Assembly (NCBI RefSeq): GCF_004295645.1
Contig: NZ_CP034752.1
Location: forward strand, 558,001 to 622,000
Source: Limnobaculum zhutongyuii
GTDB lineage: Bacteria; Pseudomonadota; Gammaproteobacteria; Enterobacterales; Enterobacteriaceae
Direction of reading: 5' to 3'
DNA: 64,000 nucleotides
The position numbers and the translations under genes are program-made. Shown one piece after another: positions 1-10,158 of the stretch (within the stretch, counting starts at the first letter, position 1; every line of letters begins with the position of its first letter). Below the pieces are notes generated by a model. That model worked only from the letters and a program-made list of their open reading frames with translations, was not told the DNA's origin and did no database searches.

Positions 1-32
1 ACGGCTTTATACCCTGTTCAGAGAGAAGCCAA

Positions 33-3000
33 TCAGAAACTATATTTAATCCCAAATATTGCCTGAGTATCGCTATAGCCTTCGCCGCCGATTTGCTGGC
101 CAATGCTACCCCACATATTCAGGTTGTTGTTCAGGTGAGCTTCTAAACCAACCTTAACTTCCCCGATATTACGGGTTCCGGCCTGATAGTCGGATACGCC
201 ATTCATCGCTACGCCAAAGTTTTTGCTGTTATAGATCCAGTTGGCTTCCACAAACGGTTGGAATACGCGACCGGTGCTATCGTCAATTTCGCTGTGCCCC
301 TGACGATAAGCGCGTAAACCTAAGCGGGTCGACAGATTGTCTCCGTTACCAGTGACTTTGGTGCCGTTTGCTTCATAGTGTTTATCCGCATGGATACCCA
401 TCCAGGTGACTTGAGCTTTTGGTTGTAACCAGTAACTCACGCGTTCACTTTGGCCCATTTTAAAACTGTAGCCCGTTTCAAGCGAAGCTAACCAGCCTTT
501 AGAATCGTAGTTCTCTTGTGCCAGGCCATCGCCCTGAACCGTGTTATCAAACCAGGCATACTGCACCCAACTGTCAACATAAAGTCCGGACTTATCAGCC
601 TGATTGGCGTACCAGGTGCCATACAGACCCAGAGCATAACCATCCACTTTGTTTTTGGAACGGTAAGCGCTGTATTTGGCATCGGTATTACCATGCGAGT
701 CGCCATAACCAGCCATAACGCCTAAGTTAAGACGATCGAGGCCATCGGTGCTCCACTGCGCGACATCTCCACCGATCTGTACCACATAGCGGTTAGTTTG
801 AGTTTTTGCCTGACCTGACTGAGTTCTGCTGCGGTTATGACCACCTTCCTGGCGTAACCACATACTGGTGACCTTGGTTTCACCAGTTAAGTAATCGGTA
901 TATTGAGTTTCGCCTAACCGATCGTGTAAACGAGACAGGAACATGGTGTTGGCTGCTGCCAGGTTAGCAATATAGGCACCACTTTCCGGACGCATAACCT
1001 TGATACCACCGTCGCCTCCGCCATCACCTTCATCCGGCTGCTCCGGGGTTGGTGTTGGTGTTTCTGGTTCAACAGGTGGTTCTGGCGTTTCTGGATCGGT
1101 AGGTACTTCAGGTTCAGTTGGCGGCTGCGGCACGTAATTCACCAGATACCAATTGTTACCTGATTTTGCTACATCATATTCATAAGCACCGGCAACGATA
1201 CGTCCACCTTTAACAAAAGCATCATCCGTTGAGCCCTGAGTAGTAATAATTTCAATACCGTCAACGGTTTCTCCGCCAATCCCGCCCGCGTTATTGATCA
1301 TCACATATGTCAGACCAGACGCCTGACCTTCGATAATCACCTTGTCAGTTTCAGAGTTATCATCGCCTAAAACTGTGTCCAGTATCAGCGAGCCACCATT
1401 ACCCACATAATCATGTGAGATGGTCAGGCGAGTATTGGTCTGCGCACCCGTTCCGCTCAGGGATACTGTCCCTGCGTTGTGCATCGAGTCGATAGTTTGA
1501 TCGTAGTCGTTCAGATTCAACAGGCCGTTTTGCTGAACGTCATGGAATGAGTTAGCACTGAATACATTAACTCTGGCTGCCTGTAGCTCACCGCCATGAA
1601 CGGTGGTTGAACCAGAGTAAGTATTACTAACTTCAGCCAGCGTTTCATCAACAGGATTAAGAATAGTTACGCCGCTATAAACATTAACGTCACCTAAGCC
1701 CTGAACGGTGCTCTCCATTGGCGTATCAAAAATATAGTCAGTATTGCTATGGTTAAAGTTAACGCTTCCCTGGCCTTCTCCAAACAGAACTTTGCTGACA
1801 TTAAGATAACCAGCTTCACTGACGGCATCACCCAGCAGAGATCCAATATAGAGAGCGCCGGTGGAGTTGGTGTTTTTGGCTATAGAAAGCAAGCCTTGTT
1901 CACCAGTGACCTGATGGTCATAGTAGGAACCAAGTAAAGGATCATAGGTAGCAAATTCATACATCTGGGTTGCATTAACCGTACCCTGATTTTTAACCAC
2001 CAAGGTTCCCTGACCAGAGTAGCCAACATTGATCTCACCAACTATGGATTCAGTATTAATTACGTCATGTTCGTTAATACCGTCGCCATCATAATCAGCA
2101 AGCTCTTTTTTGCCCATGATGCCGGCAACATTCAGCGTGCCATTATCCACGGTGACAAAACCGGTACCGCTGTTATGACCAATAACAAATGCCGCTTTTT
2201 CAGGCGTCAGTGCATCTATTGTTGGCGTATCATTACCTTCGTAATATCCGACGGCATTGATATAGGCTTCATCGTTAATGAATACTTGTCCAACGCTGTT
2301 CTCTCCGGAGCCAACAATGGTACCGGTATATAAGGCTGCACGGCTGGTTGCCGTTCCATCGCTATTTTTTCCACTAACAATCAGCGTTCCCTGACCACCG
2401 TTGTATCCAACAATAGCCTGTGCAGTACCAATATTGGTTTCGTCAAAGATTTCACTATCAGGAGGTAGGTAGGCTGAATATCCGCCACCCAGCAGTTTGC
2501 CACCGCTTAATACGGAGACTTGTCCTGATGAGTTGGTGCCATCGCCAATAAACAGTTTTGAATCAGCATTAATTCCAAAGCCCGTACCAATAATATTGAA
2601 CTTGCCGTCTCCGCCATCATAACCGACGGTAATATCCTCTCTTGTCTCCATAGAATGAGAGTTTGGATTCTGTTGGGCTAAAGTTTTACCGGAGCTTAGC
2701 AGGGTGACTTCACCTACGCTGTTGGTGCCACTACCAATAGTGATTTCACTGCTGTTCTGACTCCAGACCAAATAGTCGGGCGCCTTTTCAAAAATGATAG
2801 AGGCGTTTCCGCCGGCATGGCCAACAATATATCTCTCGGCTCTACCTATAGAATGGGGATTAAACCAATCCCATCCATCAATAGGGGTGTGAATGGTTTG
2901 GTCAGTATTACCGATGATGATGGTTGATTTTTCACTGTCATCGTAGTTGATATTCCAACTATCCTCTTCGTGATAATCGGTGCCAGTATTGTTCCACTCT

Positions 3001-3089
3001 GCGCTGAAAGAAGCGCTACTGGTAGCAGGATAGATAGACAATGCGGTCATCACTAAGATGGCGATGTCCGTTTTTTTGATTTTTTTCAT
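33..3089 (-). CDS. Autotransporter (type Va) adhesin-like protein
   Basis: A secreted outer-membrane autotransporter of 1018 residues from the ATG at 3089, which has GGAG upstream; an in-frame start six codons earlier is less likely. A signal peptide covers about residues 1-27 (MKKIKK, hydrophobic core, SSAS). The passenger (about 30-640) is built of alternating short blocks of the types IVGYNGGQGTL and IGSGTNSVGEV, typical of beta-helix repeats. A pertactin/AIDA-like junction region follows (DYVGNGGSLILDTVLGDDNS...NNAGG), then a Pro/Glu/Thr-rich linker (about 653-686) and a C-terminal beta-barrel of about 280 residues ending in Phe (IKYSF). The family inserts the barrel in the outer membrane and exposes the passenger. 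A DYDGDGINEHD motif near residue 335 resembles a calcium-binding loop. The gene stands alone, before a long AT-rich spacer. The ligand or target is unknown. Confidence 0.93.
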   Translation of the reverse strand: MKKIKKTDIAILVMTALSIYPATSSASFSAEWNNTGTDYHEEDSWNINYDDSEKSTIIIGNTDQTIHTPIDGWDWFNPHSIGRAERYIVGHAGGNASIIFEKAPDYLVWSQNSSEITIGSGTNSVGEVTLLSSGKTLAQQNPNSHSMETREDITVGYDGGDGKFNIIGTGFGINADSKLFIGDGTNSSGQVSVLSGGKLLGGGYSAYLPPDSEIFDETNIGTAQAIVGYNGGQGTLIVSGKNSDGTATSRAALYTGTIVGSGENSVGQVFINDEAYINAVGYYEGNDTPTIDALTPEKAAFVIGHNSGTGFVTVDNGTLNVAGIMGKKELADYDGDGINEHDVINTESIVGEINVGYSGQGTLVVKNQGTVNATQMYEFATYDPLLGSYYDHQVTGEQGLLSIAKNTNSTGALYIGSLLGDAVSEAGYLNVSKVLFGEGQGSVNFNHSNTDYIFDTPMESTVQGLGDVNVYSGVTILNPVDETLAEVSNTYSGSTTVHGGELQAARVNVFSANSFHDVQQNGLLNLNDYDQTIDSMHNAGTVSLSGTGAQTNTRLTISHDYVGNGGSLILDTVLGDDNSETDKVIIEGQASGLTYVMINNAGGIGGETVDGIEIITTQGSTDDAFVKGGRIVAGAYEYDVAKSGNNWYLVNYVPQPPTEPEVPTDPETPEPPVEPETPTPTPEQPDEGDGGGDGGIKVMRPESGAYIANLAAANTMFLSRLHDRLGETQYTDYLTGETKVTSMWLRQEGGHNRSRTQSGQAKTQTNRYVVQIGGDVAQWSTDGLDRLNLGVMAGYGDSHGNTDAKYSAYRSKNKVDGYALGLYGTWYANQADKSGLYVDSWVQYAWFDNTVQGDGLAQENYDSKGWLASLETGYSFKMGQSERVSYWLQPKAQVTWMGIHADKHYEANGTKVTGNGDNLSTRLGLRAYRQGHSEIDDSTGRVFQPFVEANWIYNSKNFGVAMNGVSDYQAGTRNIGEVKVGLEAHLNNNLNMWGSIGQQIGGEGYSDTQAIFGIKYSF

Positions 3090-3811
3090 CCCTGATACTC
3101 TCCACAACGATAGAAAAATTTATCCAAATGACCTGATAAAAAATGAAGTCATAATCTCTCTCCGCACAGACTCATCTATGATCGGAATGATGCTTCATTA
3201 AAAAGTCAGAGTCGCAACTGTTTAGCTTTAGCTTATTAGTCGGCTAATAATAAATTATGAAATAGAAATCAATTCATTTGATTTCATGTTCAACATGTTT
3301 GCAGGAGGTGTGTTTTGTAAATAATTCATTATTTATCAAATTTATATCCTTATGTAGCTTCCATTGAATTATATATATCAACAAGATTGAGTAGGTGATT
3401 AATTCATCTGTATAGCAACGCTTTTATAATAATAGAATAAATGTTAGTCAAATATCAATAGTTCTTATCTATTCTTTGGATAGATAACGGCATTATTTAC
3501 TTAATTTTACTCAATGATGTTTATGTATTATTCAGTCTTGAATGATTATATTTTGTTGAGATTATGTTATTTTTTTAATTTCGCTATTGGAATTTTCTAT
3601 ATTTATTTAATTGTTTTAATAAAATCATTAAGTTATCAGAAAATACATTTGTATAATATCAATTTAAATGTGTGTTATTTTATTATATGAAACAGTTTAA
3701 TAAGCTGATTTTCTATCATGGTAATTAAGTTGATATACTGTTAATTAAAACAAAAGTCCCATAATTGCAGGACTTTTTTGTGTTCTAAATTGGTATTATT
3801 GATGGCAATTA
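3090..3811. other. Long AT-rich spacer between autotransporter and yjiA
   Basis: About 700 bases of very AT-rich sequence with no convincing reading frame. It must hold the promoter of the minus-strand autotransporter gene. The only structure I see is the terminator hairpin at 3752-3779 next to yjiA. The strong AT bias is compatible with an H-NS-silenced, acquired adhesin locus; that is inference. Confidence 0.5.
3752..3779 (-). terminator. Terminator after yjiA
   Basis: An 8-bp perfect stem (AAAAGTCC/GGACTTTT) with a 10-base loop lies 33 bases past the yjiA stop. T-rich sequence follows on both strands, so it could work in either direction. Confidence 0.7.
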
Positions 3812-4777
3812 TCAGTTTGATAACTCAGCAAATTTGGTTCGAATCTCTTCTTCCGGTAAATCAATACCGATGAATACCATGGTGCTTTTCTGTTCTTCAT
3901 CTGAAAGCCACTCACGATCCCAGTCAGCGTTATACAGGCGTTGCACGCCCTGAAATAGCAAACGGCGTGGTTCATCTTTTATCAGCAAAATTCCTTTATA
4001 ACGCAGCAAATTATCAGCAAATTTCACCAGAAGATTTTCCATAACTTCTGATATTTGCATCAGCTCAACCGGTTGATCGTGATAGATCACTATTGACTGA
4101 ATATTATTCTGCGGTAGGGGGATACGACGAAAGATCGGTGTTGGTGCTGCAACATCTATTTTGTCATTGAGCACAAAACCTTCGATATTGAATAACACAC
4201 TGAGATCGATATTGCCATGTGTCACTTTATGAATGGAGGCACGAGCATTCATGAACTGTAGCCGTTGGATCAGGGCGTCGTTATCGGTTGCTACATCGGT
4301 TTTGGTCAGCAAAATGCGATCGGCATAGCCTACTTGTGCTTGTGAGATAGTAAACTGGCTCAATTGCTGGTCGGCATGTACTGCGTCGACTAATGTGAGG
4401 ATGCCATCTAATAGAAAGCGTTGGCAAATAAGCTCATGGGCAAAAAACGCTTGAGTAATGGGACCCGGATCGGCCATACCGGTACATTCGATAATCAGAC
4501 GGTCAAATTCCAATTGATTTTTATCTACGCCATCTAGCAAATCCAGCAGGGCGTTTTCCAGTTCATCTGATTTACTGCAACAAATACAGCCGTTGCTGAG
4601 GGTGGTGATACGGCTGGCACGATCGCCAATAATGGTGTTGTCGATCGGTACTTCACCAAATTCATTTTCAATAACTGCGATTTTATAACCGTGATTTTCA
4701 TTCAGAATGTGGCGTAACAGTGTGGTTTTACCTGCACCCAAAAAGCCTGTCAGGATCGTGACTGCAATGGGTTTCAT
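3812..4777 (-). CDS. yjiA: COG0523 family GTPase/metallochaperone YjiA
   Basis: G3E-family P-loop GTPase of the COG0523/CobW group, 321 residues, the usual YjiA length and nearly co-linear with the E. coli protein. Visible motifs: Walker A GFLGAGKTT at 11-19, the metal-binding CxCC motif (GCICC) at 63-67, ECTGMADP at about 97-104, the guanine-specificity TKTD at 158-161, and a C-terminal CobW_C domain. Family members bind zinc or other transition metals at the CxCC motif and couple this to GTP hydrolysis; the physiological partner of YjiA is not settled. It lies 19 bases downstream of yjiX on the same strand, and the btsT-yjiX-yjiA order matches E. coli, so co-transcription is likely. A terminator hairpin follows. 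Confidence 0.95.
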   Translation of the reverse strand: MKPIAVTILTGFLGAGKTTLLRHILNENHGYKIAVIENEFGEVPIDNTIIGDRASRITTLSNGCICCSKSDELENALLDLLDGVDKNQLEFDRLIIECTGMADPGPITQAFFAHELICQRFLLDGILTLVDAVHADQQLSQFTISQAQVGYADRILLTKTDVATDNDALIQRLQFMNARASIHKVTHGNIDLSVLFNIEGFVLNDKIDVAAPTPIFRRIPLPQNNIQSIVIYHDQPVELMQISEVMENLLVKFADNLLRYKGILLIKDEPRRLLFQGVQRLYNADWDREWLSDEEQKSTMVFIGIDLPEEEIRTKFAELSN

Positions 4778-4796
4778 ATCGCATCCTTAGTATTTA

Positions 4797-5000
4797 TTAG
4801 CAGCAGCGCATTCCGCCTTTACCGTCTGCACCATAGCGGGCATCCTGGCGTTCGCGGAAAAACTCTTCATAAGTCATCGGCGTTTGCTCCGGGTGAGTGA
4901 GCTTTATATGCTGAACGTAATTATCATAGTCAGGCACGCCAATTAACATACGTGCTGCTTGCCCCAGATATTTACCAGCCTGACCGAGATTTCCAAACAT
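4797..5000 (-). CDS. yjiX: YbdD/YjiX family small protein
   Basis: A 67-residue protein of the YbdD/YjiX (DUF466) family, which is almost always encoded just downstream of a CstA-family transporter, as here after btsT. The YxxYxxH-like core ([20 protein letters not shown]) and the basic, Cys-Cys ending tail (GGMRCC) are both visible. There is no signal peptide or membrane segment. The function is not established; the strict pairing with CstA/BtsT suggests a role in transporter activity. A hairpin sits between btsT and yjiX and may reduce read-through. Confidence 0.9.
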   Translation of the reverse strand: MFGNLGQAGKYLGQAARMLIGVPDYDNYVQHIKLTHPEQTPMTYEEFFRERQDARYGADGKGGMRCC

Positions 5001-5052
5001 GTTGTTCTCCAGGAAAATACGCTACAGAGATTATCGATAAACCTGATGGATA

Positions 5053-5078
5053 ATGGGCGCAGTGTTTGCTGCGCCCAT
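5053..5078 (-). terminator. Hairpin between btsT and yjiX
   Basis: A perfect 10-bp stem (ATGGGCGCAG/CTGCGCCCAT) with a 6-base loop. It lacks a good T-run on the minus strand, so it may be an mRNA-stabilising or attenuating element inside the btsT-yjiX-yjiA unit rather than a full terminator. Confidence 0.5.
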
Positions 5079-5143
5079 GAATATCAGATCTAAGTTGTTT
5101 TGAATATGACACCATTTACATGAAACATATCCATTACATCATA

Positions 5144-7297
5144 TTAGTGGTGTGAAGAAATCTGAATTCCACCTTCAGGAACTGGCACAAAAGGCGTTTC
5201 CTGATCGGTACGTTCTGGTTTCTTACGTGCAGCCATCGCGGTTTTGATACCGTAGAAAATGATGCTGTAAACCACTAACAGGAACAGGATGCTTAAACCA
5301 GCGTTAGTGTAGTTGTTGACTACAATGTGGTTCATGTTAGCAATCTGTTGTGCTGTCAGATTAGCGCCACCTTCAGCGATCTTCTGCTTATAGTTGTTAG
5401 CCTGGAAGAAGAAGCCTTCAAGCTGTGGATTGTCGCTCAGCAGCTTTAAGCCCAGTGCATAAGTGGTAATGATCAGCAGCCAAACCGCTGGAATCACAGT
5501 AACCCAAATGTACTTGGTACGCTTCATCTTAATCAGTACAACGGTACTCAGAACCAGTGCAACAGCTGCTAGCATCTGGTTGGAGATACCGAACAGAGGC
5601 CACAGGCTCTTCACGCCGCCTAATGGATCCACGACGCCTTGATACAGTAAGTAACCCCAAAGACCAACACAACCTGCTGTACCGACAATACCGGCAACCA
5701 GAGAATCGGTTTTCTTCAGGAATGGTATGAAGTTACCCAACAGGTCTTGCAGCATGAAGCGGCCAGAACGAGTACCAGCATCCAGAGCAGTCAGAATGAA
5801 CAGTGCTTCAAACAGAATACCGAAGTGGTACCAGAAGCCCATGTCCGCAGCAGGAATGATTTGATGGAACACGTGTGCAATACCAACAGCTAATGTTGGA
5901 GCACCACCAGCACGGTTCAGTACTGAAGGTTCACCGATGTCTTTAGCGGTTTGCAGAATTTGCTCAGGACTGATTACGAAGCCCCATGAGCTAACGGTTG
6001 CCGCAGCATGGGTAGTCACATCACGCAGTGATTCCATGATCATTGGTGCATCTGCAGTACCCAGTCTGTGCAGGTCTGGCATGGTGATGCCTAACGCCGC
6101 TGGCGGGGTATTCATTGCAAAGTACAGACCTGGTTCAATAATAGAAGCCGCGATCAGAGCCATGATAGCTACGAAAGATTCCATCAGCATTGCGCCGTAA
6201 CCGATAAAGCGAGAGTCGGTTTCGCAAGCTAATAGTTTTGGTGTAGTACCAGAAGAGATCAATGCGTGGAAGCCAGAAACAGCACCACAGGCAATAGTAA
6301 TAAACAGGAATGGGAACAGTGAACCTTTCCAAACCGGACCAGTACCGTCAACAAACTGAGTTACCGCAGGCATTTTCAGGTCTGGGTTCAGGATCACGAT
6401 ACCAATTGCTAAGCCAACGATAACACCGATTTTCAGGAAGGTTGCCAGATAATCGCGTGGTGCCAGAATCAACCATACAGGCAGTAAGGCAGAGATAAAG
6501 GCATAACCAATCAGCGTATAGGTAATAGTGGTGTCTTTGAAAGTTAGCGCAGGGCCCCAGTATGGGTCATGGGCAATAACGCCACCGAACCAAATGGATG
6601 CAACTAACAGTACGATACCGATCACCGAAACTTCGCCCACACGACCCGGGCGTAAGAAGCGCATGTAAATCCCCATAAACAGCGCGATCGGTACAGTAGA
6701 ACATACGGTGAACACACCCCATGGGCTTTCGGCTAAGGCTTTAACAACGATCAGAGCCAGTACAGCCAGAATGATGATCATAATCAGGAAGCAGCCAAAC
6801 AGCGCGATAGTTCCCGGAACCGGGCCCATTTCCTTTTTGATGATCTCACCCAGTGAAGCACCGTTACGGCGTGAGGAGATGAACAGTACCATAAAGTCTT
6901 GTACTGCACCTGCTAATACCACACCGGCTAGCAGCCATAGGGTACCTGGCAGATAACCAACCTGCGCGGCCAATACAGGACCAACTAAAGGACCCGCACC
7001 AGCGATAGCGGCAAAGTGGTGACCAAACAGTACTTTTTTGTTAGTAGGTACGTAGTTCAGACCGTCATTATTAATCACGGCTGGGGTTGCACGGTTTGGA
7101 TCCAATTGCATCACTTTAGAAGCAATATAAAGGCTGTAGTAGCGATATGCCACCAGATAAACCGATACCGAAGCAACGATAATCCACAGGGCACTGATGG
7201 ACTCACCACGGCGCAGAGCAACTACGCCGAGGCAAGATGCACCGAGTATCGCCAACAATATCCATGGGATATGTTTTAATATTCCCTCTCTTTTCAT
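5144..7297 (-). CDS. btsT: Pyruvate:proton symporter of the CstA family
   Basis: A 717-residue polytopic inner-membrane protein with many hydrophobic segments, co-linear with E. coli BtsT (formerly YjiY). The CstA-family signature is clear near the N-terminus (GHHFAAIAGAGPLVGPVLAA, then LPGTLWLL), and the C-terminal membrane domain ends in a basic tail (KKPERTDQETP). The family imports pyruvate (BtsT, CstA) with protons. The start is supported by AAGGAT upstream of the ATG. The neighbours yjiX and yjiA follow on the same strand as in E. coli. In E. coli btsT is switched on by the BtsSR pyruvate-sensing two-component system; no btsSR genes are in this window. Confidence 0.95.
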   Translation of the reverse strand: MKREGILKHIPWILLAILGASCLGVVALRRGESISALWIIVASVSVYLVAYRYYSLYIASKVMQLDPNRATPAVINNDGLNYVPTNKKVLFGHHFAAIAGAGPLVGPVLAAQVGYLPGTLWLLAGVVLAGAVQDFMVLFISSRRNGASLGEIIKKEMGPVPGTIALFGCFLIMIIILAVLALIVVKALAESPWGVFTVCSTVPIALFMGIYMRFLRPGRVGEVSVIGIVLLVASIWFGGVIAHDPYWGPALTFKDTTITYTLIGYAFISALLPVWLILAPRDYLATFLKIGVIVGLAIGIVILNPDLKMPAVTQFVDGTGPVWKGSLFPFLFITIACGAVSGFHALISSGTTPKLLACETDSRFIGYGAMLMESFVAIMALIAASIIEPGLYFAMNTPPAALGITMPDLHRLGTADAPMIMESLRDVTTHAAATVSSWGFVISPEQILQTAKDIGEPSVLNRAGGAPTLAVGIAHVFHQIIPAADMGFWYHFGILFEALFILTALDAGTRSGRFMLQDLLGNFIPFLKKTDSLVAGIVGTAGCVGLWGYLLYQGVVDPLGGVKSLWPLFGISNQMLAAVALVLSTVVLIKMKRTKYIWVTVIPAVWLLIITTYALGLKLLSDNPQLEGFFFQANNYKQKIAEGGANLTAQQIANMNHIVVNNYTNAGLSILFLLVVYSIIFYGIKTAMAARKKPERTDQETPFVPVPEGGIQISSHH

Positions 7298-7840
7298 GAG
7301 GTATCCTTTTTCTTCCTATCTGTAATAAATTGAGTGATTAGCCCGGTTATATGTCGTTTTAAGCAAGTCGTTGCCTGATCCGGACAAATGTCATTTCCAC
7401 CCTAATAATAAGGGGGGAATATAATAGTGACGTCTCATTATCATGACCCGCGTCAAGGGATAACATCTCAATTTGGGTCAGCGGTTTGTTCTTAAGGCTA
7501 AGCGGTCAAAATCGAATGGTGAGTGGTTGAGTGTTTGGTTTACCGGTAGAACAATGGTGGCTGATTAATCGAATAGCGTGTTTTTGTGGGGGTATGACTT
7601 AGTCTGGCGATCTTTAAAATCAAATGAAGTGTTGTACCAACGGATAACGGATAAAATTTTGATTTCTTCTTGGGGAATCCGTATTATCAGCGCATCTAAG
7701 GTGTTTATATTGTCATTAAGTTATCGTATGCAAATATAAAAGATGCAGTCATTGGGTTCCGACAGGCAAAGCCGGTTAGTGGTTATTTATCATTATTAAA
7801 CCAACCGCATTAGTATTTAAGGCCTGTTCCATAAGCATTA
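7298..7840. other. Intergenic region between btsT and metY
   Basis: About 550 bases without a convincing gene on either strand. It should contain the btsT promoter on the minus side. A TATAAT hexamer occurs on the plus strand near 7419-7424 without a good partner. I see no stable hairpin, RNA gene or repeat. Confidence 0.4.
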
Positions 7841-7852
7841 CCTTTTGAACAT

Positions 7853-7881
7853 TTGCGTTTTGCAGGTGGTTAGCGTATTAT
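7853..7881 (+). promoter_or_regulatory. Sigma70-type promoter of metY
   Basis: TTGCGT (7853-7858), a 17-base spacer, then TATTAT (7876-7881). The predicted start near 7888 lies just upstream of the mature tRNA end at 7896. In E. coli, transcripts from the metY promoter run on into the nusA-infB operon. Confidence 0.6.
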
Positions 7882-7895
7882 ACGCATCGTTCGGA

Positions 7896-7972
<77 letters not shown>

Positions 7973-8090
7973 TTTTCCCTAGTTTATTTTCAAATAGAGC
8001 AGCAACGGCTTGTTGTGGCTGTTTATTTGAAAAGATACTCACTGAGTCAGTAGCTCAATCGCTTTCTCAGTAACAGGGTCCAGTTGCAAA

Positions 8091-8115
8091 AAGCCCCGAC
8101 TTATCGGGGTTTTTT
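8091..8115 (+). terminator. Terminator after metY
   Basis: Stem AGCCCCGA/TCGGGGTT with a 4-base loop, followed by TTTTT. It is a classic intrinsic terminator between metY and rimP and is probably leaky, since the operon genes downstream have no obvious strong promoter of their own. Confidence 0.85.
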
Positions 8116-8174
8116 GTTATTAGACAGCAGAATCACTGGGCTTTATGCCCTTTTTTTATGTCTTGGGGGTGGGG

Positions 8175-8627
8175 TTGGCCACGCTAGAGCAGAAGTTGAC
8201 AGAGTTGATAAGCGCACCGGTGGAAGCATTAGGCTTTGAACTGGTTGGTATTGAGTTCATCCGTGGGCGTCAATCGACACTGCGTATCTACATTGACAGC
8301 GAAAACGGTATTAATGTCGATGATTGCGCCGATGTCAGTCATCAGGTCAGTGCGGTGCTGGATGTTGAAGATCCAATTACCACGGCCTATAACCTGGAGG
8401 TATCGTCTCCGGGTCTGGAAAGACCGTTATTCACAGCGGCTCACTATGAGCGCTTTATCAATGAAGACGTATCCCTGACTTTACGCATGGGTGTACAAAA
8501 CCGTCGTAGATGGGCAGGCAAGATTAAATCCGTCGAGGGTGAAATAATAACTCTTGATGTGGAAGGTAAAGATGAAGTATTCGCTCTGAGCAATATTCAG
8601 AAGGCGAATCTGGTCCCCCACTTTTAG
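8175..8627 (+). CDS. rimP: Ribosome maturation factor RimP
   Basis: Cytoplasmic factor for 30S subunit maturation. From the TTG at 8175 the protein is 150 residues, the standard RimP length, and starts (M)[11 protein letters not shown] like the E. coli protein; a G-rich ribosome-binding stretch lies just upstream. An ATG at 8145 would add ten residues ([10 protein letters not shown]) with no family support. The N-terminal domain ([25 protein letters not shown]) and the C-terminal SH3-like domain ([11 protein letters not shown]) are both complete. It is the first protein gene of the rimP-nusA-infB-rbfA-truB operon, 20 bases ahead of nusA. Confidence 0.95.
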   Translation: MATLEQKLTELISAPVEALGFELVGIEFIRGRQSTLRIYIDSENGINVDDCADVSHQVSAVLDVEDPITTAYNLEVSSPGLERPLFTAAHYERFINEDVSLTLRMGVQNRRRWAGKIKSVEGEIITLDVEGKDEVFALSNIQKANLVPHF

Positions 8628-8647
8628 AGCTCATATGAGGCAACTAG

Positions 8648-10135
8648 ATGAATAAAGAGATTCTGGCTGTTGTTGAAGCGGTTTCTAATGAAAAGGCGCT
8701 TCCTCGTGAGAAAATTTTCGAGGCGCTTGAAACAGCTCTGGCAACGGCAACTAAGAAAAAGTATGAGCAAGAAATTGACGTACGCGTAAGCATCGATCAC
8801 CGTTCAGGTGATTTTGATACTTTCCGTCGCTGGATGGTGGTTGAAACGGTTACTCAACCAACGCGTGAAATTACGTTAGATGCAGCTCGTCTTGATGAAC
8901 CTGAAATTCAGGTTGGCGATTACGTTGAAGATCAAATTGAATCGGTAACCTTTGACCGTATCACAACCCAGACCGCGAAACAGGTTATCGTACAGAAAGT
9001 ACGCGAAGCTGAGCGTGCGATGGTGGTTGAACAATTCCGCGAGTACGAAGGTGAAATCGTTACTGGCGTAGTTAAAAAAGTTAACCGCGACAGCATCATT
9101 CTCGATTTAGGTAACAACGCAGAAGCGGTTATCGGTCGTGAAGATATGTTACCACGCGAGAACTTCCGCCCGGGTGACCGTGTACGCGGCGTGCTGTATA
9201 TCGTTCGTCCGGAAGCGCGTGGTGCTCAGCTGTTTATCAGCCGCTCACGTCCGGAAATGCTGATCGAACTGTTCCGCATTGAAGTACCGGAAATTGGCGA
9301 AGAAGTTATCGAAATTAAAGCCGCAGCTCGCGATCCTGGTTCTCGTGCGAAAATCGCCGTGAAAACCAATGATAAGCGTATCGATCCGGTTGGTGCCTGT
9401 GTTGGTATGCGCGGTGCGCGTGTACAAGCCGTTTCAGGTGAACTGGGCGGTGAGCGTATCGATATCGTGTTATGGGATGATAACCCGGCGCAGTTTGTGA
9501 TTAATGCGATGGCCCCCGCAGATGTGGCCTCTATCGTCGTTGACGAAGATAGACATACCATGGATATCGCTGTAGAAGCCGGCAATTTGGCTCAGGCGAT
9601 TGGTCGTAACGGTCAAAACGTTCGTCTTGCTGCTCAGCTAACTGGCTGGGAACTGAACGTAATGACAACTGAAGAGTTACATGCAAAACATCAGGCAGAA
9701 ACGTACGCTGCGATTGATGCCTTTACCAAGTATCTGGATATCGATGAAGATTTCGCTACCGTACTGGTACAGGAAGGTTTCTCATCTCTGGAAGAACTGG
9801 CCTATGTGCCGGTAAAAGAGCTGTTAGAAATTGATGGTCTGGATGAAGACACCATTGAAGCGTTACGTACCCGTGCTAAAAATGCGTTAACTACGCTGGC
9901 ATTAGCGCAGGAAGAGAGCCTTGGCGACAACAAGCCGGCAGAAGATTTATTAGGTCTGCCTAATCTTGATCGTTCTATGGCGTACAAATTAGCTGCAAAA
10001 GGCGTTTGCACGTTAGAAGACCTTGCAGAGCAAGGTGTTGACGATTTGACAGATATTGAAGGCCTGACCAGCGAAAAAGCTGGTGAATTAATTATGGCCG
10101 CTCGCAATATTTGTTGGTTTGGCGATCAAGAGTAA
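8648..10135 (+). CDS. nusA: Transcription elongation/termination factor NusA
   Basis: RNA polymerase-binding factor for pausing, termination and antitermination. It is 495 residues, identical in length to E. coli NusA. In order: N-terminal polymerase-binding domain (1 to about 130), S1 domain (about 135-200, [21 protein letters not shown]), two KH domains (about 200-345, with the GXXG loop in [11 protein letters not shown]), and two C-terminal acidic repeats (each with a DLLGLPNLD or [17 protein letters not shown] type helix-hairpin-helix unit). It sits between rimP and infB in the conserved operon. In E. coli, nusA expression is autoregulated by termination in the leader region. Confidence 0.98.
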   Translation: MNKEILAVVEAVSNEKALPREKIFEALETALATATKKKYEQEIDVRVSIDHRSGDFDTFRRWMVVETVTQPTREITLDAARLDEPEIQVGDYVEDQIESVTFDRITTQTAKQVIVQKVREAERAMVVEQFREYEGEIVTGVVKKVNRDSIILDLGNNAEAVIGREDMLPRENFRPGDRVRGVLYIVRPEARGAQLFISRSRPEMLIELFRIEVPEIGEEVIEIKAAARDPGSRAKIAVKTNDKRIDPVGACVGMRGARVQAVSGELGGERIDIVLWDDNPAQFVINAMAPADVASIVVDEDRHTMDIAVEAGNLAQAIGRNGQNVRLAAQLTGWELNVMTTEELHAKHQAETYAAIDAFTKYLDIDEDFATVLVQEGFSSLEELAYVPVKELLEIDGLDEDTIEALRTRAKNALTTLALAQEESLGDNKPAEDLLGLPNLDRSMAYKLAAKGVCTLEDLAEQGVDDLTDIEGLTSEKAGELIMAARNICWFGDQE

Positions 10136-10158
10136 TCACTGTAGCAGGAAGGAACAGC

